A DNA stretch of 9,792 bases from contig JAFGJF010000376.1 in assembly GCA_016929205.1 (NCBI GenBank), forward strand, positions 1 through 9,792, given 5' to 3'. The notes below the pieces were generated by a model. That model did no database searches, had not been told where the DNA came from, and saw nothing but the letters and a program-made list of their open reading frames with translations. Positions 1-6,179 of this stretch are shown piece after piece. A program made the position numbers and the translations under genes. Every line of letters begins with the position of its first letter. Within the stretch, counting starts at the first letter, position 1. This stretch comes from Anaerolineae bacterium. GTDB taxonomy: Bacteria; Chloroflexota; Anaerolineae; JAFGEY01.

Positions 1-17
1 AGATCGGCCCGTCGTTT

Positions 18-45
18 TTGACAGTCGGCAGAAAAATGCTATAAT
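18..45 (+). promoter_or_regulatory. Consensus sigma-70 type promoter
   Basis: A perfect -35 hexamer TTGACA (18-23) is followed after 16 bases by a perfect -10 hexamer TATAAT (40-45). A TG at 37-38 gives an extended -10. Transcription would start near 51-53, about 45 bases upstream of the proposed TTG start of the first gene. The hexamers are seen directly; use by a housekeeping sigma factor is established knowledge, and activity is inferred. It probably also serves the second gene, because no comparable promoter is visible between the two. Confidence 0.82.
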
Positions 46-56
46 TGCCCTCCAGA

Positions 57-72
57 TCAGCCATCAGGCTGA
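57..72 (+). other. Small 5'-leader hairpin
   Basis: TCAGCC (57-62) and GGCTGA (67-72) form a perfect 6-bp stem with a 4-base ATCA loop. It would lie within a few bases of the 5' end of the transcript made from the 18-45 promoter. It is followed by an A-rich stretch, not a T-run, so it is not a terminator. Such 5' hairpins can stabilise mRNA; that role is inferred. Confidence 0.4.
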
Positions 73-84
73 AAAACGATGTTC

Positions 85-90
85 GAGGAG
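85..90 (+). promoter_or_regulatory. Shine-Dalgarno site deciding a TTG start
   Basis: GAGGAG lies 6 bases upstream of an in-frame TTG at 97. The upstream ATG at 79 has no comparable site before it, and this ribosome-binding sequence would fall inside its coding sequence. The TTG is therefore the better start for the first gene. Confidence 0.7.
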
Positions 91-96
91 ACAAAA

Positions 97-885
97 TTGA
101 GCAAACTGAAACGTTTTTTGATCCTTGCGGTAACTGTTCTGCTCTTGCTTTCACTCAAAGGCCATCCGGGTGATATCACCAGAGCGCAAGAAGGCGATGG
201 CAACTTCAAGTATTACTTTCCAACAATACTCCAGGCAGAGCCGGTCCTTTACGATGACTTTGCCGATGAGGATCCCGAGTGGATGGTCAAAAACATGCAA
301 TCTGAAAGCGACACTTTTTTCAGGCATGAGCGTGGCCTGTTATACGCCGAGATCCGCGACAACGCAGACCGCTTCGTGGCCTACCCGGGATGGCGCCCTC
401 AGGGCGATTTCAGATTGGAAGTTCGGGCAAGCTTTGACCGGCCGGATGACGGCGACACCCCTCCTTTTCAAACGCGCAACGGCCTGGGGCTGGTATTTGG
501 CGCGAGTGACGATTGGACGGAGCAGTATGCGTATATGTTGGGATATTGGGGAGTCCAACACGCCTGGGCGCTAATACGCTACGACGGCAAAAAGCCAGAT
601 GGAAGCGACATCTCCAAAGATCTCTCTAGCTATGGCGGCGCTCCCTGGTTTGTCAAAGGGTTCGATAGCTGGAACCATCTGAGCGTCAGGCGAGTTAAAG
701 ATTTGATCTATTTGTACTGCAACGGCCATCGTATGCCTATGCCAGAACCATACTATACATATATCCAGGATGGCAGATACGGCACCAATCGCCTGGTGGG
801 ATTGACGATCACCTCGTGGGAAGCCAGTTATGACAGGATCGAGTTCGACGACTTTAAACTGACCCCACTGAGTATGCCCTACTAG
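97..885 (+). CDS. Exported concanavalin-like domain protein
   Basis: A 262-residue protein if translation begins at the TTG at 97 (an ATG at 79 would add six residues but lacks a ribosome-binding site). The N-terminus is a typical signal peptide: a basic start (SKLKR), a Leu-rich core, and probable cleavage after residue 30 (ITRA before QEGD). The mature protein begins with the motif YYFPTIL (39-45), then a single beta-rich module of about 210 residues. Its features are DDFAD near 53-57, a glycine-rich strand GLGLVFG, the segment WNHLSVRRV, and the closing IEFDDFKL. This pattern fits the concanavalin-like/LamG or DUF1080-like beta-sandwich class, usually carbohydrate- or surface-binding. No catalytic residues can be assigned. 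It is the first gene of a rightward pair behind a consensus promoter. The C-terminal module of the next gene looks like a paralogue of this one. The exact family is unsure. Confidence 0.88.
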   Translation: MSKLKRFLILAVTVLLLLSLKGHPGDITRAQEGDGNFKYYFPTILQAEPVLYDDFADEDPEWMVKNMQSESDTFFRHERGLLYAEIRDNADRFVAYPGWRPQGDFRLEVRASFDRPDDGDTPPFQTRNGLGLVFGASDDWTEQYAYMLGYWGVQHAWALIRYDGKKPDGSDISKDLSSYGGAPWFVKGFDSWNHLSVRRVKDLIYLYCNGHRMPMPEPYYTYIQDGRYGTNRLVGLTITSWEASYDRIEFDDFKLTPLSMPY

Positions 886-917
886 GCGCTCACAACCCGC
901 CATGCCGAGAGCATACC

Positions 918-945
918 CTTGGCGATGTCCGGCAACGTCGCCAGG
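918..945 (+). other. Intergenic stem-loop between genes 1 and 2
   Basis: CTTGGCGATG (918-927) pairs with CGTCGCCAGG (936-945), giving 10 bp with two G-U wobbles around an 8-base loop. No T-run follows, so it does not look like an intrinsic terminator. It could be a processing or stabilising element between two co-transcribed genes. The rest of the 121-base gap holds a small GATCGAA direct repeat (965-971 and 974-980), and no good promoter was found in it. Confidence 0.4.
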
Positions 946-990
946 GTGCGCTTGAACCGGTCCAGATCGAACGGATCGAAGGGGGGTAGA

Positions 991-997
991 GAAAGGA
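991..997 (+). promoter_or_regulatory. Shine-Dalgarno site of the PKD protein gene
   Basis: GAAAGGA lies 9 bases before the ATG at 1007. This supports that start, which also places a clean signal peptide at the N-terminus. Confidence 0.55.
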
Positions 998-1006
998 TAA
1001 CGAGAA

Positions 1007-3184
1007 ATGACAAAGAGTATAAAGAAACTGCTCGCCCCGATACTATGGGGTGGGACAGGTGTGTTTTTCCTGCTGCTTGTGCTGTCCACATCGATGAACC
1101 TGGTCCTGGCAAATCGAGAGGCCGCACTTGGGTTGATTTCTGCCCAAGCCGACGATGGGTTGACCACCGTACTACTGGATGAATTCGACGGCACATTTCA
1201 CGATCGCGCGATTTCCTCCAACGGCACGTTTGCGTGGGGAGAGACGATCACCCCCACCCAGGGCTTTGCCGACACGATGTGGTGCGTGCAAGGTGGCACT
1301 GGCGGCAGCACCCTGTCGGCAGGGGTGGACCCCTATCCCAAAAACGTAACGACGACGTTGACCTATGGTCCTCTCAACCTGAACGTCACTGCGGCCGAAC
1401 TGGATTTCTCTTATTGGATCGAGACGGCTGCCGGAGATGGCCTGGAATGGGGCTATTCACCGGATAACACGGTCTTTACCTATACCGTTGTTGCACCCGC
1501 GCAAATGTCAAGCTGGCAGACCCTGGCCCTAAGCAACGAACTGGATAGCCTGGTGGGTTCAGAGACTGCGTACCTGAGTTTCCGCTTCCAGAGTAATGGC
1601 GATGATGACGTCGGGCTGGGTGTCTTTTTGGACGACGTTCGCGTTCGCATTGCCGAGGAGATCACGGCGTCATTTACGGCCAGCGCGCCGGTCTGTTTGG
1701 CCAACAGCATTCACTTTAGCGACACCAGTTCGGCAACCAGCGGCATCGAGGCCGTCGAATGGAATTTGGGAGACGGCAACACACGTACCGATCGCGCATT
1801 TGATCACACGTATGCTGCGGTAGGGACGTATACGGTCTGGCTCACCGCGACGAGCCAGGCCGGCAGCCAGCGTGTGATCTCGACGTCTGTTTCTGTCCAG
1901 AGTGTCAGCGCTGGCATGGACATCACGCCGCTTTACAATGGCAACACTGTATGCTTGAACACCGAGACGACGTTCTCTGACAATAGCACGCTTGGCGTCC
2001 CGGGTACTGCGGCGGCGTGGCAGTGGACGTTGAACGGCGCGCCGGCAAGTACGGCCTCTGGCTTTTCCCACACGTTCACCACCCCCGGACCTCACACAGC
2101 AGGCCTGACCGTCACCACGACCGCTGGTTGCGCTGACACCACGTCCATCTCTCTCAATACGGCGGCTCCGCCTGCCCCCTCTCTCGTCATCACCGGTGAC
2201 ACGGATCCGATCGAGACAGGAACGACCGTTCATTTGCAGGATCAGGGCACCGGAGGCGTTTTCTGGACCTGGGACCTGGGCGACGGGACGATCGTCACCA
2301 CAGACACACCCTCCATCGACCACGTCTACCAGCGTGGCGGCCCTCAGACGGTTGTTCTGACGGTCACGGCAACATCTGGGTGCATGAGCGTGGTGAGCGA
2401 GACGCTGTCTGTCACGGCCAAAACGTACATGCCGGTCGTATTCCAGAATTTCTTTACTGGCCTGGAATATTTTACCGGTTTCGGCCCCGGAGAGAGCGGT
2501 TGGCCTTATGGAGACCACATCACGCTCAATCCCGATGGTTCCAAATCGGACGAGTTCTATTTTGGGTACAAAACCACTTCGGCAGCACCAAACGGCTCAT
2601 ACCGTTCGGATGGTAAGGTGTATTACATCAGAGCTCACGACGATGGCGATCACGTATTCGTGACGGGACCACAAAATAAAGCGTATACATCGCAAAACTT
2701 TGTATACCAGGCGGTAGGGCGAACGGTATCGAGTCAAAGACGTGGGGACGAATACGGCATCCTGATCAGCCCGGTTCCGCTCGATCCCAAGCACCCCGAC
2801 AGCCAGGGGCTGCCCGTCTACACGCTACAAGTCAGGCTCTCCGGCGACAACAAGGCGTGGGTATTCAAAAAGTGGGTGATCGAGAATTCGCACGATCACC
2901 CGGCGGATGAATTGGCCAAGGGAACAACAGACTGGCTTACAATCAATACGGACTGGTTCAATGGATTCAAAATCGAGCGAGTTGGTAACACGATCCATGC
3001 CTACGTCCACGGTGCATCGACGTGGGGCAAATGGAAAGAGGTCGCATCGCGCGATATGACCAAAGACTTTGCAAAGGTACCTGATAAATTTTACATTGGC
3101 CTTTATCTGGCCCATACCCAACCATATTCGTATGACTTTGAAGCCCAGTTTGACAACGTAAGCGTGATATCCACTCCCCGGTGA
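1007..3184 (+). CDS. Exported multi-domain PKD protein with C-terminal concanavalin-like module
   Basis: A 725-residue exported protein. Residues 1-35 form a signal peptide with a KSIKK basic start, a hydrophobic core and probable cleavage after LVLA. Residues ~53-215 form a jelly-roll-like region ending in GLGVFLDDVRV, a signature seen in MAM/immune-inhibitor-A-like beta-sandwiches. Three PKD-type Ig folds follow. The first (~219-297) has WNLGDG and DHTYAAVGTYTVWLTA. The second (~300-387) is degenerate, with WQWTLNG replacing the usual WDFGDG. The third (~392-471) has WDLGDG and DHVYQRGG. TYMPVVF (473-479) then leads into a module of ~240 residues with DWFNGFKIERV and FDNVSV near its end, which resembles the whole mature part of the upstream protein. 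PKD domains normally act as surface spacers or in protein and sugar binding; no catalytic site is evident. It lies 121 bases after gene 1, probably in the same transcript, and a strong terminator follows. The role is inferred as cell-surface adhesion or display. Confidence 0.93.
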   Translation: MTKSIKKLLAPILWGGTGVFFLLLVLSTSMNLVLANREAALGLISAQADDGLTTVLLDEFDGTFHDRAISSNGTFAWGETITPTQGFADTMWCVQGGTGGSTLSAGVDPYPKNVTTTLTYGPLNLNVTAAELDFSYWIETAAGDGLEWGYSPDNTVFTYTVVAPAQMSSWQTLALSNELDSLVGSETAYLSFRFQSNGDDDVGLGVFLDDVRVRIAEEITASFTASAPVCLANSIHFSDTSSATSGIEAVEWNLGDGNTRTDRAFDHTYAAVGTYTVWLTATSQAGSQRVISTSVSVQSVSAGMDITPLYNGNTVCLNTETTFSDNSTLGVPGTAAAWQWTLNGAPASTASGFSHTFTTPGPHTAGLTVTTTAGCADTTSISLNTAAPPAPSLVITGDTDPIETGTTVHLQDQGTGGVFWTWDLGDGTIVTTDTPSIDHVYQRGGPQTVVLTVTATSGCMSVVSETLSVTAKTYMPVVFQNFFTGLEYFTGFGPGESGWPYGDHITLNPDGSKSDEFYFGYKTTSAAPNGSYRSDGKVYYIRAHDDGDHVFVTGPQNKAYTSQNFVYQAVGRTVSSQRRGDEYGILISPVPLDPKHPDSQGLPVYTLQVRLSGDNKAWVFKKWVIENSHDHPADELAKGTTDWLTINTDWFNGFKIERVGNTIHAYVHGASTWGKWKEVASRDMTKDFAKVPDKFYIGLYLAHTQPYSYDFEAQFDNVSVISTPR

Positions 3185-3220
3185 TCGATCGTCAATCACA
3201 TACTATTCACTCTAGCAACA

Positions 3221-3257
3221 AGAGGGATGTCATTGAATGACATCCCTCTATCTTTTT
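3221..3257 (+). terminator. Intrinsic terminator after the PKD gene
   Basis: AGAGGGATGTCA (3221-3232) and TGACATCCCTCT (3238-3249) form a perfect 12-bp stem with a 5-base loop; the arms stay complementary up to a single central base. A run of five T follows at 3253-3257. It sits 37 bases after the stop of the rightward gene and about 88 bases beyond the stop of the convergent leftward gene. In the leftward direction the hairpin is followed only by TTGTTGCT, so termination that way would be weaker. The rest of the gap 3185-3336 shows nothing else recognisable. Confidence 0.9.
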
Positions 3258-3336
3258 GATCGTGATCCGCCAGCAAAGAAAATGGTGTATCATCTCAGCC
3301 AGCGACATAACGCGTGCAAAGCAACTCAACAATCGA

Positions 3337-5961
3337 TTACTGCCGGCTAAAAAAGCCAAAGATCCTCCTGGCAACCGGTTTCCCGGCCTCGTTGTACAGC
3401 ACCAAGATACCTCCCAAGTTAGGCAGCCGGCCTCGATAGTTGCCTTGTACGAAACGCCCCTCGCCTCCCTTAGGACTGGTCGCCCGGCTGCGAAAAGCGA
3501 CAACATTGGGAGAAACGTAGAGTGTCCCGCCAGCAGGGATGACCACTCCTGGCTGAAAGGTGTACCTGACTTTGCTGCCAGCGGTATCAGCAGCGACACA
3601 AGCCACCGTCCATCCAGAGATATCCACAGCAAAATCATTGTGATTTCTCAGAGTCAAGAATTCGTCATCTTGATTGCCAGATGCAGGACTAAACTTGACT
3701 TGATCAATGTCGACGTGGGCTGTAGATGGTTGCGCGTTCGGAACAATGCCACCATGGCTGGCACTGTGGTTGCCATACAAATGGATCCGGCGCGCAGCCA
3801 GATAATCCGTCTTGAGAAAACCAACGGCCTGGGCAAAAGTTTGCGGGGTTCCCCACGTCAGTGGCCATTTATCTGCATCAAGACGAACATCTGGCTGCAT
3901 CTGCACGACCAGTTCATCAATGCGCTGCTCATAATATCGATCGACCACAGGCGTGCCGGGCGGCTGTAACAGCAGATCCATCAGAGTACGTAAACGTCGT
4001 AGATACATTTCCCGAATGGCTGGCGTTTTGTAAAGGACGTCGATCAGCCGATTCCATTCCAAAGTCAAAGGATAACTTTGCGGATCGTGGTCAGCCCAGA
4101 TCTCGTCATTGAGAATGTGGCCAACATTGACGCGACCAAAGGTCAGATCTTTATCCCACGGCAAAAACATCCACTCTTGTGTTCCTTTTGTGTCTCGATA
4201 CAGGTAATAGTTCTTGTGACCACAGTCTCCATCGTGAATGAGCGTGGTCGCTGCCAGATAATTGACAACAGCCGGGATGTTCACATGATCAAACACGTAG
4301 GCCGTTCTTGCATCTTGTTCCAGGCCAAGACCATCGATCAGTGCTTGCAAATCGCTGTTGTCTTCATCCAGACGCGTTCTCTTTTCCACACGATCGCCGG
4401 TGGCAGAATCAAGCGCATTATGCATTTTGTACAACGCACCGTCAGGATCCAATCCCTGCCGTTCCAGATACCGTTCATCTGGCTGCTCTACAAAGATAAA
4501 CACCCCGTAAAAGTCACCATTCTGTTGAACGCGCACGGGAAAACTGATCGAGTAAGGCACACCGGCATCACGATACGTTTCAAAGGATAAAATCTGCCGA
4601 ATGTATGCCTTATCGCTGAAATTGGTATTCAGGTTAAATTCTTCAACAGGGTCCTGATCTGGAGAGAATTGGAAATAATGTCCTTGATTAAAGTCGAATT
4701 TATAGTTCTTTTTGGGTGCATCTTTGGAAGTGCGTCCTCGCCGGCGCACAACCACATTGTCGTAAAAACGACAATCTGGTTGCTCTGCCCAACAGTAAAA
4801 GAGTGATGCATGTGTGCCCGAGTCGGTTCTGGCAGCGTCAGGATCTTGGACAAACCAATACAATGTGGGCAGCACACTACTGACATCAGGATCGACGATC
4901 ACCATTCCGCGATATTCACTCAAGTTGGCAGAACCCGAAAATAGCGGTTTCCGCGATGTGAGACCATTTTCATCTGTCGCGCTAACGTAATATCGCACCA
5001 TATCTCCCGGGCGATAACCACGGTTTGGAATGGCCGCGCCATAGGTACCATCGCCAGCAAGACGATCTGCATGCAGTCCATCATCAAGCATCGGAATCGT
5101 TACCTCATTGCCAAACATAATGCGATAAACAAGTGACACCTTGGCCACCGGCGCAGATAGCGCTTTGATCGTGGTGGTAACGAGAATGGTGTCGCCGATC
5201 GAGGGGAAGACGGGTGTGTGACTCACGCCGGAAATAAAAGGTCCCAGATCTGCACGATTTGCCCCCCCCGGCGTCGGTTGGGAAAAGTATCGGTGATTCA
5301 TTGCCGTGTCGAGACCATAAGAAATGTCTTGAAATTGCACCGGATAACGAGATTCAATGCAATTCTGCTGCACCACGCGTCCCAACTGGGCATAGAAAAC
5401 GTACTCAGGGGACCCACTTTCAGAGATACTCTCGGGCATAGTCTCGGGCGCATACTCGTAGGCAATCGTGACCCCGTCCGGTTGGACAAGTGCGAGATAT
5501 TCCCCATCCCTATCGAGCTTAAAATTGGTATGCAGTTCAGAATCGACCACAGCACGATCTTGGCCGGATGCAAACACGATCAAGTAACCGTCGGCAGGCA
5601 ACGTGATGGCGGGGAAACGCCACTTGCGCAGATCATTGTCGTCATCACAAAGATACCACCCGTCGAGATCCACACTTGTATTTCCGCTATTATGGATTTC
5701 GATCCAGTCTGAAAACTGCCCATCTTGATCGGTCAGCGTACTCTGGTTTGAGGCCATGAATTCCGAGATCACGATATTGAACTGGTGTATAGCCAGGTTT
5801 TGCCTTTTTGCATTGACAAGTAGCGAAAACACAGAGAGCAAGGCTAAACCTAACCAGATCAACCATTGTATGATTCGATCCCGTCTTGGATAAAACACGA
5901 TACCGTCCAAGATCTGCCTCGCTTCTTTTGGGCTGATATTTTGATCTTGTATTAGACTCAC
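3337..5961 (-). CDS. Membrane-anchored lamin-tail/CotH kinase protein (paralogue A)
   Basis: An 874-residue protein starting at GTG (complement of 5959-5961). Upstream, the frame is closed by a stop near 6025 with no other start. No Shine-Dalgarno site precedes the GTG; a TTG at residue 18 follows a GAGG and is an alternative. Domains in order: cytoplasmic tail (1-32); one membrane segment (about 33-49); lamin-tail domain (~63-165) with ISEFMASN and DWIEIHN; Ig/Fn3-like domain (~245-335) with GDGTYGAAIP and VRYYVSATD; CotH kinase domain (~395-730); second lamin-tail domain (~748-868). Kinase landmarks are FNLNTNFSDKAYIRQ, the Glu in FVEQPDERYLER, Asp579 with HKNYYLY just after, and PWDKDLTFG (601-609), whose first Asp (603) is the likely metal-binding residue. 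CotH proteins are atypical ATP-dependent kinases, and lamin-tail domains occur in many surface proteins, so this is probably an outward-facing kinase-like protein. Its substrate is unknown. It is convergent with the PKD gene and downstream of its paralogue. A Cys pair (390, 397) and a G8 tract are peculiar to this copy. Confidence 0.94.
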   Translation of the reverse strand: MSLIQDQNISPKEARQILDGIVFYPRRDRIIQWLIWLGLALLSVFSLLVNAKRQNLAIHQFNIVISEFMASNQSTLTDQDGQFSDWIEIHNSGNTSVDLDGWYLCDDDNDLRKWRFPAITLPADGYLIVFASGQDRAVVDSELHTNFKLDRDGEYLALVQPDGVTIAYEYAPETMPESISESGSPEYVFYAQLGRVVQQNCIESRYPVQFQDISYGLDTAMNHRYFSQPTPGGANRADLGPFISGVSHTPVFPSIGDTILVTTTIKALSAPVAKVSLVYRIMFGNEVTIPMLDDGLHADRLAGDGTYGAAIPNRGYRPGDMVRYYVSATDENGLTSRKPLFSGSANLSEYRGMVIVDPDVSSVLPTLYWFVQDPDAARTDSGTHASLFYCWAEQPDCRFYDNVVVRRRGRTSKDAPKKNYKFDFNQGHYFQFSPDQDPVEEFNLNTNFSDKAYIRQILSFETYRDAGVPYSISFPVRVQQNGDFYGVFIFVEQPDERYLERQGLDPDGALYKMHNALDSATGDRVEKRTRLDEDNSDLQALIDGLGLEQDARTAYVFDHVNIPAVVNYLAATTLIHDGDCGHKNYYLYRDTKGTQEWMFLPWDKDLTFGRVNVGHILNDEIWADHDPQSYPLTLEWNRLIDVLYKTPAIREMYLRRLRTLMDLLLQPPGTPVVDRYYEQRIDELVVQMQPDVRLDADKWPLTWGTPQTFAQAVGFLKTDYLAARRIHLYGNHSASHGGIVPNAQPSTAHVDIDQVKFSPASGNQDDEFLTLRNHNDFAVDISGWTVACVAADTAGSKVRYTFQPGVVIPAGGTLYVSPNVVAFRSRATSPKGGEGRFVQGNYRGRLPNLGGILVLYNEAGKPVARRIFGFFSRQ

Positions 5962-6075
5962 TGAAAATGAATCTGTGTGTATAGCTTTTGAGCGCTTCCG
6001 GGGAACTGGTTGCTTCGAGCGGGTTTATGGATCTACCAAGTGCAGACAAGCTCGTATGATGAAGACAGGGATGAT

Positions 6076-6100
6076 TTCTAGAATGATCGATATTCCGGAA
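6076..6100. promoter_or_regulatory. Twin TTCNNGAA palindromes (possible operator)
   Basis: TTCTAGAA (6076-6083) and TTCCGGAA (6093-6100) are both perfect 8-base palindromes of the form TTCNNGAA, 17 bases centre to centre. The 9-base spacer contains a third palindrome, ATCGAT. The cluster lies about 115-140 bases upstream of the GTG of the leftward gene ending at 3337. The palindromes are seen directly; a role as a dimeric-regulator site is inferred. Confidence 0.3.
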
Positions 6101-6120
6101 CGTCTCTTTTTAACATCTTT

Positions 6121-6154
6121 GTGCCTGCCCGGTAAAGCAAACCTGCGCAGGCAC
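6121..6154 (-). terminator. Stem-loop after paralogue B (weak terminator or attenuator)
   Basis: GTGCCTGC (6121-6128) and GCAGGCAC (6147-6154) make a perfect 8-bp GC-rich stem with an 18-base loop, 26 to 59 bases past the stop of the leftward gene. In the leftward direction the following bases are AAAGATG with no T-run, so this is not a standard intrinsic terminator. It may allow partial read-through into the downstream paralogue or mark a 3' end made in another way. The remainder of the 218-base gap (5962-6179) has no convincing gene. A TATACA near 5978-5983 on the minus strand is only a weak -10 candidate, with no matching -35. Confidence 0.35.
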
Positions 6155-6179
6155 CCATGCCTACTAAAAGACATCACCA

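Noticed and set aside
571..1194. Minus-strand 207-residue frame spanning the end of gene 1 and the start of gene 2
   Set aside because: It runs through two well-supported genes in antisense, with no domain pattern. Only the separate short frame at 882-985 looked protein-like and is listed as a weak finding.
1670..2518. Long minus-strand open frame antisense to the PKD gene
   Set aside because: Arg-rich, low-complexity translation with no recognisable domain. It lies wholly inside a gene with clear PKD motifs on the other strand.
3256..3969. Plus-strand open frame overlapping the 3' part of paralogue A
   Set aside because: It mirrors the second lamin-tail and late kinase regions on the opposite strand and shows no start signal or domain. 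Similar plus-strand frames inside 4078-8075 were rejected for the same reason.
6121..6154. Stem-loop as a strong intrinsic terminator
   Set aside because: No T-run follows in either direction, so it is kept only as a weak terminator or attenuator candidate.
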